DNA from: Roseovarius nitratireducens
GTDB lineage: Bacteria > Pseudomonadota > Alphaproteobacteria > Rhodobacterales > Rhodobacteraceae
DNA length: 64,000 bases
Assembly (NCBI RefSeq): GCF_002925845.1
Contig: NZ_PDNI01000055.1
Span: forward strand, 24,326-88,325
Reading direction: 5' to 3'
A program made the position numbers and the translations under genes. The notes under the pieces were generated by a model. It was given only the letters and a program-made list of their open reading frames with translations, was not told the DNA's origin and did not search any database. Shown in pieces: positions 17,870-26,349 of this stretch. Positions within the stretch are counted from its first letter, which is position 1. Every line of letters begins with the position of its first letter.

Positions 17870-18187
17870 ATGACACAGACAGGCCCAACCTCCCGCGCGC
17901 TCGCCGCGCTTGGCCACGACACCCGCCTCGCCATCTTTCGCTTGCTGGTGCGCGCGGGTGACGAGGGGCTCAGCGTGGGCGAGATCGGGCAGCACCTCGG
18001 GCAGGCCCCCTCGACGCTGGCGCACCACCTCTCGACGCTGGTCGATGCCGGGCTGGTGCTGCAGGAACGGCAGGGCCGCACCATCCTGAACCGCGTGGAT
18101 TTCGCCGCGATGCGCACCATGCTCGATTTTCTCACCGCCGAATGCTGCACCGGCGTGCGGCTGGCCTCCACCGATAGCGCGGCCTGA
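17870..18187 (+). CDS. ArsR-family metalloregulator
   Basis: This is a 105-residue winged-helix repressor: RALAALGHDTRLAIFRLLV near 9-27, VGEIGQHLGQAPSTLAHHLSTL near 36-57 (recognition helix) and GLVLQERQGRTI. The C-terminal vicinal cysteines in FLTAECCTG (Cys92, Cys93) match ArsR proteins that sense trivalent arsenicals. It is first in an operon with an ArsP-like permease. A shared GACATAACTAG motif before each gene is the likely operator. Confidence 0.9.
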   Translation: MTQTGPTSRALAALGHDTRLAIFRLLVRAGDEGLSVGEIGQHLGQAPSTLAHHLSTLVDAGLVLQERQGRTILNRVDFAAMRTMLDFLTAECCTGVRLASTDSAA

Positions 18188-18207
18188 TTTTTTGGGCCTA
18201 AAATCAC

Positions 18208-18224
18208 GACATAACTAGGGATAT
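18208..18224 (+). promoter_or_regulatory. Second GACATAACTAG operator, upstream of the permease
   Basis: GACATAACTAG-GGATAT lies 10-20 bp before the permease ATG. Its first 11 bases are identical to the site before arsR. It implies that the ArsR-type repressor has an internal site in its own operon. Confidence 0.55.
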
Positions 18225-18228
18225 AAAA

Positions 18229-19278
18229 ATGAACGACTTCACCCTCACCCCGCCTCGTGCCGCCACCGTGCTGCGCACCGCTTGGCGCAAGCACAGCGTC
18301 TGGCTCGTCACCGCGCTGATCCTCGCCTTGCTGACCGTTTTCGACCGCACGCAGGCGGGGGCGTCGATTGCCTTCACGGCCGAGGCGCTGGCGGGCACCG
18401 CGCCCTTTCTCGTTCTGTCCATCGCCGTCGCGGCCTGGGCCACGGCCACCGGCGCCGACAACCTGATCGCCCGCGCCTTTACCGGCGCGCCGGCGGTGAT
18501 GATCCTGCTGGCGGCGCTGGCGGGGGGGCTGTCGCCGTTCTGCTCCTGCGGGGTGATCCCGCTCATCGCGGCGCTGCTGGCGATGGGGGTGCCGCTGTCG
18601 GCGGTGATGGCCTTCTGGCTCGCCTCGCCGGTGATGGACCCGTCGATGTTCGTGCTGACGACGGGCGTTCTGGGCCTTGAATTCGCTATCGCCAAGACGC
18701 TGGCGGCCATTGGCCTCGGCCTGATGGGCGGCTGGGTGGTGCATTTCCTGGGCCGCGCCGGGGGCCTCGCCGATCCGCTGCGCGAGGGCATCGGCAACGG
18801 CGGCTGCGGCGGGTCGAAACTGCGCGACCCGAAACCGGTGGTGTGGCGCTTCTGGATCGACCCGGAGCGGCGCGCGAAGTTCGGGCGCGAGGCAGCGAGC
18901 GTCACCCTGTTCCTGCTGAAATGGCTGACGCTGGCCTTTGTCCTCGAAAGCCTGATGCTGGCCTTCATCCCCGCCGAGACGATCACCGGCGTGCTGGGCG
19001 GCACGGGCCTCGCGCCCATCGCGCTGGGCACCCTCGTCGGTGTGCCTGCCTATCTCAACGGCTATGCCGCGCTGCCGCTGGTGGGTGGGCTGGTCGGGCA
19101 GGGGATGGCCCCCGGTGCGGGGCTTGCCTTTCTCGTGGCGGGTGGCGTCACCTCGCTGCCCGCGGCGATCGCGGTGTGGGCGCTGGTAAAGCCCCGCGTC
19201 TTCGCGCTCTACCTCGCGCTGTCGCTGACCGGGGCGTTCGCCGCCGGGCTGCTGTTCCAGATGTGGAACCTGACATGA
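18229..19278 (+). CDS. ArsP-like permease (organoarsenical / DUF318 family)
   Basis: This is a 349-residue membrane protein with about eight helices. GGLSPFCSCGVIPLIAALLAMGVPLS near 99-124 is the family signature, with the paired Cys105/Cys107, and FWLASPVMDPSMFVLTTGVLG follows near 127-147. ArsP members export trivalent methylated or aromatic arsenicals; others of this family have been linked to other metalloids. The ArsR-type neighbour supports arsenic. A cytoplasmic loop has GNGGCGGSK near 192. Its TGA overlaps the next gene's ATG. Confidence 0.87.
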   Translation: MNDFTLTPPRAATVLRTAWRKHSVWLVTALILALLTVFDRTQAGASIAFTAEALAGTAPFLVLSIAVAAWATATGADNLIARAFTGAPAVMILLAALAGGLSPFCSCGVIPLIAALLAMGVPLSAVMAFWLASPVMDPSMFVLTTGVLGLEFAIAKTLAAIGLGLMGGWVVHFLGRAGGLADPLREGIGNGGCGGSKLRDPKPVVWRFWIDPERRAKFGREAASVTLFLLKWLTLAFVLESLMLAFIPAETITGVLGGTGLAPIALGTLVGVPAYLNGYAALPLVGGLVGQGMAPGAGLAFLVAGGVTSLPAAIAVWALVKPRVFALYLALSLTGAFAAGLLFQMWNLT

Positions 19279-20102
19279 GGCGGCTCACCGTCGAGATCGC
19301 GGGCCTTGAGCCGGGCGCGCGGCTGCTGGCCCCGGCGGGGATGGCCACCCCCGCCGAGGCCGTCGCCGCCGCGTCCGTCACAGGCGGGCGCATCGCCGCC
19401 GTCCTGCCCGAGCCGGAGCTGGGCCTTGCCGCGCTCGAGATCGCGGCAGAGGGCGGGCCGCTGACGCTGTCCTACGAGATCGCGCCCGGCGGTCCTGCCT
19501 ATCCGGACATCATGTTCGCCCCGCGCGCGACGCGCTACACCACCCCCGCCGACGATCTGGCGCAGGCAAGCGTGGAGGTGGCCCGCGCGGCAGGCGGCGG
19601 CATGGCGGGCATCGCGGCGCTGGTGGCGGAGGCAGAGGCGCGCTTTGCCTATGCCCATCCAGAGGTGCGGTTCAATGACGGCACCGAGGCGGTGCCCTAC
19701 CTTTCCTGCGGCCTGACGACGGGCTCTTGCATCGACATCAACACCTACCTCGTGGCGAGCCTGCGCGCCGCCGGGTTCGAGGCGGGCTATGTCTATGGCT
19801 ATTTCTTTCCGGCGGAGAAGGGCGGTGTCACCGACGACATGCATTGTTGGGTCGTCACCCGTCACGCCGGCGTGGTGCAGCACTGGGATATCGCCCACCA
19901 CATGAAGGCCGGGCTGGGACCCGCGCGGGATGCGCTCAACCCGCGCCCCGGCCGGCGCGTTGCGTTGGGCCATTCGATGGGGCATCGCTACGGGCATGGT
20001 GCCGGGGTGGTGACGCTCAAACTACTGGCAGAGCCGGTGCTGATCGGCGCGGACGGGAAGCCGGGACCGGCCCCGCTTGTCGCGCGGCTTGCCGCACCCT
20101 GA
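19275..20102 (+). CDS. Transglutaminase-like cysteine protease/hydrolase domain protein
   Basis: This is a 275-residue protein. The first 90 residues form a beta-rich domain (LSYEIAPGG near 65-73). A transglutaminase-like core follows, with catalytic Cys152 in TGSCIDINTYLVASLRAAGF, His190 in DDMHCWV and Asp205 in HWDIAHH, so the triad is intact. No signal peptide is visible. It overlaps the ArsP-like gene by 4 bp (ATGA), so it belongs to the arsenical operon by position. A link to arsenic or thiol conjugates is untested; it could hydrolyse a peptide or amide bond. Confidence 0.82.
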   Translation: MRRLTVEIAGLEPGARLLAPAGMATPAEAVAAASVTGGRIAAVLPEPELGLAALEIAAEGGPLTLSYEIAPGGPAYPDIMFAPRATRYTTPADDLAQASVEVARAAGGGMAGIAALVAEAEARFAYAHPEVRFNDGTEAVPYLSCGLTTGSCIDINTYLVASLRAAGFEAGYVYGYFFPAEKGGVTDDMHCWVVTRHAGVVQHWDIAHHMKAGLGPARDALNPRPGRRVALGHSMGHRYGHGAGVVTLKLLAEPVLIGADGKPGPAPLVARLAAP

Positions 20103-20116
20103 CAGGACGCAGGCAT

Positions 20117-20136
20117 TTTGTTGACAAATTATAATT
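20117..20136 (+). promoter_or_regulatory. Candidate operator upstream of the TRAP genes
   Basis: TTTGT-TG-ACAAA (20117-20128) is a perfect inverted repeat and overlaps the palindrome AATTATAATT (20127-20136). This is a sharply A/T-rich patch 75-95 bp before dctP. The MarR-type regulator of the same cluster is the obvious candidate to bind here. Confidence 0.5.
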
Positions 20137-20210
20137 GAGAGGGCACGCTTGCCCTTGCACCGGCCCGCCGCTTGCGGCCCGGCGCCACGATTTGCAACAG
20201 GGAGCACCTC

Positions 20211-21191
20211 ATGAAACATCTTTTCAACATGGCGCTGTCGGGGGCCTTTGCCCTCGGCCTCGGCGCGGGCGCGGCCACCGCGCAGACCACTTGGGACATG
20301 CCTACGCCTTACGGCGATTCCGTCTTTCACACGCAGAACATCATGCAGTTCGCCGAGGATGTGGCCGAGGCCACCGACGGCGCGCTCTCCATCACCGTGC
20401 ACTCGGCGGGCTCGCTCTATGCGCACCCGGAAATCCGCGATTCCGTGCGCCGGGGCCTTGCCCCCATCGGTGAAATCCTGATGTCGCAGCTCGCCAACGA
20501 GGACGCGGTGTTCGGCGTCGATTCGGTGCCCTTCCTCGCGGCGAGCTATGACGATGCCGCCCGTCTGTGGGAAGCGTCGCGCGACCAGATCGCGGCCAAG
20601 CTGGCCGACCAGGGGCTGACGCTGCTCTATGCCGTGCCGTGGCCGGGTCAGAGCCTCTATGTCACCGAGGAGGTGACCTCGACCGAGCAGCTTCAGGGCG
20701 TCAATTTCCGCGCCTACAACACCGCCACCGAGCGGCTGGCGCAACTCATGGGCGCGGTGCCGACGACGGTCGAGGCGGGCGACATCCCGACCGCCTTTTC
20801 CACCTCGCGCATCTCGGCGATGATCACCTCGCCCTCTACGGGCGTGTCGTCTCAGGCGTGGGATTTCGTCGGTCACTACATCGACACGCAGGCGTGGCTG
20901 CCCAAGAACATGGTGTTCGTCAACACCCGCGCTTTTGACGCCCTGCCCGCGGATCAGCAAGACGCGCTGATCGAGGCGGCGGCGCAGGCCGAGCTGCGTG
21001 GCTGGGAAATGTCGGTGGCCGAAACCGAGGCCAAGATCGCCACGCTGGAGGAAAACGGCATGCAGGTGCACCAGCCGTCGGCAAAGCTGGCCAAGCAATT
21101 GCGCGAGATCGGCGAGACCATGACCGCGGAATGGAAAAAGGCCGCCGGTCCAGAGGGTGAGCTGATCCTCGACAACTACGCCCGCAACTGA
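20211..21191 (+). CDS. dctP: TRAP transporter substrate-binding protein (DctP type)
   Basis: This is a 326-residue periplasmic protein. The signal peptide MKHLFNMALSGAFALGLGAG ends near TAQ (residue 25). Mature-region features are PTPYGDSVFHTQNIMQFAEDV, LQGVNFRAYNTATERLAQLMGAVPTTV near 160-187 (the arginine that pairs with the ligand carboxylate) and PTAFSTSRISAMITSPSTG. The ligand is a carboxylic acid by family; its identity is unknown. GGGAGC precedes the ATG at 20211. It is first of the dctPQM set. Confidence 0.92.
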   Translation: MKHLFNMALSGAFALGLGAGAATAQTTWDMPTPYGDSVFHTQNIMQFAEDVAEATDGALSITVHSAGSLYAHPEIRDSVRRGLAPIGEILMSQLANEDAVFGVDSVPFLAASYDDAARLWEASRDQIAAKLADQGLTLLYAVPWPGQSLYVTEEVTSTEQLQGVNFRAYNTATERLAQLMGAVPTTVEAGDIPTAFSTSRISAMITSPSTGVSSQAWDFVGHYIDTQAWLPKNMVFVNTRAFDALPADQQDALIEAAAQAELRGWEMSVAETEAKIATLEENGMQVHQPSAKLAKQLREIGETMTAEWKKAAGPEGELILDNYARN

Positions 21192-21198
21192 GCGGGTG

Positions 21199-21222
21199 CG
21201 CGGGCGGGCTTTCCCGCCCGCG
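21199..21222 (+). terminator. Strong hairpin between dctP and dctQ
   Basis: CGCGGGCGGG and CCCGCCCGCG form a perfect 10 bp stem with loop CTTT, 8 bp after the dctP stop. The downstream stretch GTCCTCTC lacks a U-run. Such a stem would favour more binding protein than membrane subunits by partial termination or mRNA protection. Confidence 0.7.
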
Positions 21223-21254
21223 TCCTCTCATCCCGGACAGACAGGAGCCTCGCC

Positions 21255-21818
21255 ATGCTGCGCAGGACGCTCGACCGTCTTTACGATGCGGGGTTCGTCC
21301 TTGCCGCGCTGGCGCTGGTGGCGATCGCCGTGCTGGTGCTGGTGCAGGTGGTAGGCCGGGTGATCGACCGAAGCCTGATCGCGGCGGGGCGCGAGCCCGT
21401 GGGCATCGCCATCACCTCGCTGTCGGAGATGGGCGGCTTCCTCTTCGTCGGCGCTGCGTTCCTGGCGCTGGCGGGCACGTTGCGCGCCGGCGGGCATGTC
21501 CGCGTTACCATGCTGACCGATAGCCTGCCCGCGCCGCTGGCGCGGATTCTTTCGGTGCCGGTGCTGCTCGGGGCGCTGGGGCTGTGCGGCTTCGCGCTCT
21601 ACAGCGCATTCGTGCAGGCGCGCGACAGCTATACCTTCGACGCGGTCAGCTTCGGCATGGCGAAATTCCCGCTCTGGATGCCGCAGGCGGTGATGGTGGC
21701 GGGGCTCGGGTTGCTGGCACTGGCGCTCGTCGACGCGCTGGTGGCGCTGTTGCGCGGGCAGACCCCCGATTATCGCCGCGCCGAAGAGGCGAAGAAGGGA
21801 GGCACCGATGGGCATTGA
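21255..21818 (+). CDS. dctQ: TRAP transporter small permease (DctQ)
   Basis: This 187-residue protein has four predicted membrane helices and the DctQ pattern LVQVVGRVIDRSL and AITSLSEMGGFLFVGAAFLALAGTLRAGGHVRV near 52-84. It bridges the binding protein and DctM in Na+-driven uptake. It overlaps dctM by 11 bp. Confidence 0.9.
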   Translation: MLRRTLDRLYDAGFVLAALALVAIAVLVLVQVVGRVIDRSLIAAGREPVGIAITSLSEMGGFLFVGAAFLALAGTLRAGGHVRVTMLTDSLPAPLARILSVPVLLGALGLCGFALYSAFVQARDSYTFDAVSFGMAKFPLWMPQAVMVAGLGLLALALVDALVALLRGQTPDYRRAEEAKKGGTDGH

Positions 21819-23112
21819 GGCCCTCTCGCTCGTCCTCGTGGCGATCCTCTTTGGCTGCCTCGCGCTGGGGCTGTGGGTGGGGTTCGCGCTCGTCGCCGTG
21901 GGGCTGGCGGCGATGCTCATGGCCTCGTCGGCCCCGGTGGAGCTGGTCTTTGCCACCAAGGTGTGGGGCGCGCTCAATATCTGGGATTTGACCGCGCTGC
22001 CGATGTTCATCTGGATGGGCGAAATCCTGTTCCGCTCGCGCCTGTCGTCGGACATGTTCTCGGGGCTTGCCCCGCTGACCACCCGGCTGCCGGGGCGGCT
22101 GTTGCACGCCAACATCTTCGGCTGCGCGCTTTTCGCCGCCGTTTCCGGCTCGTCGGCGGCCACCACGGCCACGGTGGGGCGCATGTCGGTGCCGGAACTG
22201 ACCCGGCGCGGCTATGACGACCGGATGATCATCGGCACGCTGGCGGGCTCGGGCACGTTCGGCTTTCTCATCCCGCCGTCGATCATCCTGATCGTCTATG
22301 GTGCCGCGACCGAGCAGAGCATCGCGCGGCTGTTCCTCGCAGGGATCGGCCCGGGGCTGATGCTGGCGGCGCTGTTCTCGGGCTACACCATGCTCTGGGC
22401 GCTCACCCATCGCGACCGGATGCCCGTCGCCGAGCCCGCCACCACATGGGCGGACAAGCTGCGCGCCATCGTGCTGCTGGGGCCGACGATCCTGCTCATC
22501 GTCGCGGTCATCGGCTCGATCTACGCGGGGCTGGCCTCGCCCACCGAGGCGGCGGTGGTGGGCGTGCTGGGCGCGCTGATCCTGTCCGGCATGGGCGGCT
22601 CGCTCAATTGGCAGAGCACATGGGGCGCGCTGCGCGGTGCCACGATCACCAGCTGCATGATCGCCTTCATCCTCGCGGGGGCGGCGTTCCTGACCGTGGC
22701 GATGGGCTATACCGGCATCCCGCGCGCGCTGGCCGCCTGGATCGGAGAGCAGGGATACTCGGCGGGCATGCTGCTGGCGGCGCTGGTGGTGTTCTTCATC
22801 CTGCTGGGGATGTTCCTCGACGGCATCTCGATCGTCGTGCTGACCACCTCGGTGATCCTGCCGATGGTGCTGGCCGCCGGGATAGACCCGATCTGGTTCG
22901 GCATCTTCCTCGTGCTGGTGGTGGAGATGAGCCAGATCACGCCGCCGGTGGGCTTCAACCTTTTCGTGCTCCAATCCATCACCGGGCGCGGCATCTTCGA
23001 GATCGCGCGCCACGCCTTCCCGTTCTTCCTGCTGCTGGTGGCCGCCACCGCCATCCTGACCCTGTTCCCGGAGATCGCCCTATGGATCCCGCAGACGATG
23101 CTCGCCCGCTGA
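21808..23112 (+). CDS. dctM: TRAP transporter large permease (DctM)
   Basis: This 434-residue protein has about twelve helices. Family markers are LPMFIWMGEILFRS near 63-76, SGSSAATTATVGRMSVPELTRRGYD near 114-138, GTFGFLIPPSIILIVYG near 150-166 and the C-terminal MSQITPPVGFNLFVLQS. It forms the transport channel. Its end overlaps the putative start of the regulator gene by 31 bp. Confidence 0.95.
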   Translation: MGIEALSLVLVAILFGCLALGLWVGFALVAVGLAAMLMASSAPVELVFATKVWGALNIWDLTALPMFIWMGEILFRSRLSSDMFSGLAPLTTRLPGRLLHANIFGCALFAAVSGSSAATTATVGRMSVPELTRRGYDDRMIIGTLAGSGTFGFLIPPSIILIVYGAATEQSIARLFLAGIGPGLMLAALFSGYTMLWALTHRDRMPVAEPATTWADKLRAIVLLGPTILLIVAVIGSIYAGLASPTEAAVVGVLGALILSGMGGSLNWQSTWGALRGATITSCMIAFILAGAAFLTVAMGYTGIPRALAAWIGEQGYSAGMLLAALVVFFILLGMFLDGISIVVLTTSVILPMVLAAGIDPIWFGIFLVLVVEMSQITPPVGFNLFVLQSITGRGIFEIARHAFPFFLLLVAATAILTLFPEIALWIPQTMLAR

Positions 23113-23615
23113 CGCCGGGACCGGTCGTGTCCTCGGCCCATCTTGCCAGCTCCGGCATGCCCGAGCTGTCGGAGATGGAGTTTGCCCTCACCATGGCCAA
23201 CCACGCCTTCCAGCGCTGGATGTCACGCTGCATGACCGCCGCAGGGATGCCCGGTCTCGCGCCGCTGGAGGTGCTGGTGGTTCATCTCGTGCATCACCGC
23301 GACCGGCCCAAGAGCCTCGCGGATATCTGCCTCGTGCTCAATGTCGAGGATACCCACCTCGTCAGCTACGCGGTCAAGAAGCTGGAGCGCGCGGGCCTTG
23401 TCGAGACCGGGCGCAAGGGCAAGGAAAAGACCGTCTCCATCACCGCGGCGGGGGCCGATTACTGCACCCGCTATGGCCGCGTGCGCGAGGAGTTGCTGGT
23501 GCGTTCGGTCGAACAGCTTGGCCTCGACCGGGCCGAGATGTCGCGCCTGGCGGCGCTCTTGCGCGCGCTGTCGGGCTGTTACGACCAGGCGGCGCGCGGC
23601 GCGGCGGCGGTGTGA
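23082..23615 (+). CDS. MarR-type winged-helix regulator of the TRAP cluster
   Basis: The protein is 177 residues from the ATG at 23082; ATG codons at 23158 or 23176 would give non-overlapping, shorter forms. The wHTH has KSLADICLVLNVEDTHLVSYAVKKLERAGLVETGRKGKEKTVSIT (about 71-115). Family members with this layout sit beside TRAP or aromatic-acid genes. It is translationally coupled to the next transporter (GTGA overlap) and likely controls the cluster through the palindrome near 20117. The effector is not known. Confidence 0.83.
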   Translation: MDPADDARPLTPGPVVSSAHLASSGMPELSEMEFALTMANHAFQRWMSRCMTAAGMPGLAPLEVLVVHLVHHRDRPKSLADICLVLNVEDTHLVSYAVKKLERAGLVETGRKGKEKTVSITAAGADYCTRYGRVREELLVRSVEQLGLDRAEMSRLAALLRALSGCYDQAARGAAAV

Positions 23616-24541
23616 GCGGCGTGCTCGCGGCGCTGGCCCGTCACGGGCGGCTGGTGCTGGTGACGGGCCTCGTGGTGGGGGCGCTGGCACCGGGGCTGGC
23701 GCGCACGATGGCGCCGCTCATCTTCCCGATGATCGCGTTCCTGCTGTTCCTCGCCACGCTGCGGGTAGAGATGCGCGCGGCGTTTCCGGGCCGCCGTTCC
23801 TTGCCGCGCTATCTTGCCGTCACGCTAATGATGCAGGTGGCGCTGCCGGTGGTGGCCATCGTCGGGCTCTGGGCGCTGGGGGCACAGGCGAGCGTTCTGG
23901 GCATCGGCCTGGTGCTGGTGCTGGCCGCGCCGCCGATGACCGGCAGCGCCGGCCTGACGATCCTCGCGGGTGGCGATCCCGCCCCGGCGCTGCGGCAACT
24001 GGTGCTGGGCACGGCGCTGTTGCCGATGACGGTGCTGCCGGTGTTCTGGCTGTTGCCGGTGTTCGGCGCGCCGCTGGTGGTGGTCGAGGCGGCACTGCGC
24101 CTGCTGGCCGTGATCGCGGTGGCGGGGGGTGCGGGCATCGTGCTGCGGGGGCGGGTGGCGTGGCTGCGCGGACCGGCGGGGCAGGGCGCGGTGGACGGGC
24201 TCATCACGCTGGCCATGGCGGTGGTCGTGGTCGGCCTCATGTCCGCCGTGGGGCCCGCGCTCAAGGCCCCCGGTCCCGCCTTCTGGGCCACGCTCGCCGC
24301 TGTCTTCGCGCTCGGCTTCGGCGCGCAGGTGGTGACGCTGCTGCTGGCCCGCCACCGCGCGCCGCAGGGCGCCCCGGCGCTGGCGGTCATCGCGGGCAAC
24401 CGCAACCTCGCGCTGTTCCTCGGCGCGCTGCCGCCCGAGACGGCGGCGGCGCTCCTGCTGTTCGTGGGGCTCTATCAATTGCCGATGTACCTCACGCCGC
24501 TGGTCATGGCGCCGCTGATCCGACGGCTTGCGCCTGCGTGA
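23612..24541 (+). CDS. BASS-family (bile acid:sodium symporter-like) transporter
   Basis: This 309-residue membrane protein has about nine to ten helices. It shows GIGLVLVLAAPPMTGSAGLTILAGGD near 90-116 and GNRNLALFLGALP near 266-278, reminiscent of the two discontinuous helices of the BASS/ArsB-like fold. It starts with GTG at 23612 overlapping the regulator stop, so it is in the TRAP operon. The substrate is probably an organic anion related to that of the TRAP system; this is inferred from position only. Confidence 0.72.
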   Translation: MSGVLAALARHGRLVLVTGLVVGALAPGLARTMAPLIFPMIAFLLFLATLRVEMRAAFPGRRSLPRYLAVTLMMQVALPVVAIVGLWALGAQASVLGIGLVLVLAAPPMTGSAGLTILAGGDPAPALRQLVLGTALLPMTVLPVFWLLPVFGAPLVVVEAALRLLAVIAVAGGAGIVLRGRVAWLRGPAGQGAVDGLITLAMAVVVVGLMSAVGPALKAPGPAFWATLAAVFALGFGAQVVTLLLARHRAPQGAPALAVIAGNRNLALFLGALPPETAAALLLFVGLYQLPMYLTPLVMAPLIRRLAPA

Positions 24542-24616
24542 TGGACGCCACCACAAAGCCTGAATTGACGCCGCCGCGCGGTGACGTAATCTGCGCCCGA
24601 TCCCGCGCGAGGCCCC

Positions 24617-25849
24617 ATGCAGAAATCCGCCCCCCTGATAACACCCGTCCTGATCGCAGGCTGCACCATCCTGATGATCTCCTTCGCGATCCGCGCCTCT
24701 TTCGGCGTGTTCCAGATCCCGATCGCAGAGGAGTTCAACTGGCCCCGCGCCGAGTTCTCGCTCGCCATCGCCATCCAGAACCTCGCCTGGGGAATCGGCC
24801 AGCCCATTTTCGGCGCACTGGCCGAGAAGATGGGCGACCGCCGCGCCATCGTCGCAGGCGCGCTGGTCTATGCGGCCGGGCTGGTGCTGTCGTCGTTCGC
24901 CGTCTCGCCGCAGGCGCACCAGGCTTATGAGGTGCTGGTCGGCTTCGGCATCGCCGGGACCGGCTTTGGCGTCATCCTCGCCGTGGTCGGGCGGGCAAGC
25001 TCGGACGAGAACCGCTCGATGAGCCTCGCCATCGCCACCGCCGCGGGATCGGCGGGGCAGGTGTTTGGCGCGCCGGTGGCCGAATGGATGCTCGGCTTCA
25101 TGACATGGCAGGGCGTGTTCGTGGTCTTTGCCGTCACCATCCTCGCGGTGCTGGTGATGCTGCCCTTGATGCGCGCACCCGCCCCCGCGGGCCGCGCCGT
25201 GCTGGAGCAATCCATGGGCGACGCGCTGCAACAGGCGTTTCGCGATCCGTCCTACGCGCTCATCTTCCTGGGATTCTTCAGTTGCGGCTATCAGCTTGGC
25301 TTCATCACCGCGCATTTCCCGGCGCTGGTGACCGAGATGTGCGGCCCGATCCTGCCCGGCGGCGTGCTGCACAATATCGGCATCACCACCACATCGGCGC
25401 TGGGCGCGGTGGCGATCTCGCTCATCGGCCTTGCCAATATCGGCGGCACGCTGATGGCGGGCTGGCTTGGCAACCGTCATTCACGCAAGCACCTGCTTGC
25501 GGGCATCTATGCCGCGCGCACGGTGGTGGCGGCGGCCTTCATGCTGACGCCGATCACGCCGGGCACGGTGCTGCTGTTCTCCGTGGCGATGGGGTCGCTG
25601 TGGCTGGCCACGGTGCCGCTGACCTCTGGCCTGATCGCGCATATCTACGGGCTGCGATACATGGGCACGCTCTACGGGATCGTGTTCTTCTCGCATCAGC
25701 TTGGCAGCTTCCTCGGCGTGTGGCTGGGCGGGCGGCTCTACGACCTGCACGGCGACTACTCGCTGGTGTGGTGGATCGGCGTGGGGGTGGGGGCGTTCTC
25801 GGCGCTGGTGCACCTGCCGGTCCGCGAGCGGCCCCTCGCCGCAGCCTGA
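24617..25849 (+). CDS. MFS transporter (monocarboxylate/oxalate-antiporter-like)
   Basis: This 410-residue protein has twelve predicted helices. The N-terminal RASFGVFQIPIAEEFNWPRAEFSLAIAIQNLAWGIGQPIFG is typical of the OFA/MCT branch of the major facilitator superfamily, and the loop 2-3 motif is GALAEKMGDRRAIVAG near 66-81. It ends DLHGDYSLVWWIGVGVGAFSAL. It probably carries a small carboxylic acid. It follows the BASS-like gene by 75 bp. Confidence 0.86.
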   Translation: MQKSAPLITPVLIAGCTILMISFAIRASFGVFQIPIAEEFNWPRAEFSLAIAIQNLAWGIGQPIFGALAEKMGDRRAIVAGALVYAAGLVLSSFAVSPQAHQAYEVLVGFGIAGTGFGVILAVVGRASSDENRSMSLAIATAAGSAGQVFGAPVAEWMLGFMTWQGVFVVFAVTILAVLVMLPLMRAPAPAGRAVLEQSMGDALQQAFRDPSYALIFLGFFSCGYQLGFITAHFPALVTEMCGPILPGGVLHNIGITTTSALGAVAISLIGLANIGGTLMAGWLGNRHSRKHLLAGIYAARTVVAAAFMLTPITPGTVLLFSVAMGSLWLATVPLTSGLIAHIYGLRYMGTLYGIVFFSHQLGSFLGVWLGGRLYDLHGDYSLVWWIGVGVGAFSALVHLPVRERPLAAA

Positions 25850-25909
25850 TCGCCGGGGGACAGGGGTAACCCTCCCGATGACTCGCCTGTCCTGCATCCG
25901 TCCGATGGT

Positions 25910-25927
25910 CAACGACCGTTCCAGACC
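25910..25927 (-). repeat. Gene-3'-end repeat motif, copy 4
   Basis: On the minus strand it reads GGTCTGGAACGGTCGTTG, 17 bp after the stop of the VOC gene and in that gene's orientation. It is the most diverged of the four copies. Confidence 0.6.
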
Positions 25928-25944
25928 AAAACCTCCACCCGCGC

Positions 25945-26349
25945 TCACCCCGCCCGGTTGGAAACCTCCAGTAGGTTGCCATCGGGATCGCGCAGGTAGA
26001 GCGAGACGATTGGCCCCGTCGCCCCGCTGCGCGGCACCGGGCCGTCCTCGACCGTGACGCCCAGCGCCGCGAAATGCGCCTGCCAATCGCCGAGCGGCAC
26101 ATCGCTCAGGAAACACAGATCGGCGGAGCCGGGGGTGGCGCGCGCGGCGCGCGGGGCAAACTCGGCCCCGGCCTGATGCAGGTTGATCTTCTGCGTGCCG
26201 AAACGCAGCGCGTGACGGGCGCTGCCATCCGTGGCGCGGAACACCTCCGGCGCCATCCCCAGCACGTCCTGGTAGAAGGCGACCGTCGCCCCGATATCGG
26301 CGACGGTCAGCACGAGGTGGTCAAGGCTGGCAAGGCGCGGGCCGCTCAT
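25945..26349 (-). CDS. VOC (glyoxalase/dioxygenase fold) family protein
   Basis: This 134-residue single VOC module begins LDHLVLTVADIGATVAFYQDVLGM, with a metal-ligand His in DHLVL. INLHQAGAEF is near 54-63, and SLYLRDPDGNLLEVSN near 116-131 holds the final Glu. This resembles the STM3117-type small VOC proteins of unknown or lactoylglutathione-lyase-like activity. It overlaps the upstream FAD oxidoreductase gene by 4 bp (ATGA), forming an operon. Confidence 0.87.
   Translation of the reverse strand: MSGPRLASLDHLVLTVADIGATVAFYQDVLGMAPEVFRATDGSARHALRFGTQKINLHQAGAEFAPRAARATPGSADLCFLSDVPLGDWQAHFAALGVTVEDGPVPRSGATGPIVSLYLRDPDGNLLEVSNRAG

Noticed and set aside
21646-25480. Long minus-strand frames opposite dctM and the MFS gene (455 and 551 codons)
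   Set aside because: Composition is dominated by His, Arg, Gln and Gly, as expected for antisense frames of membrane-protein genes.
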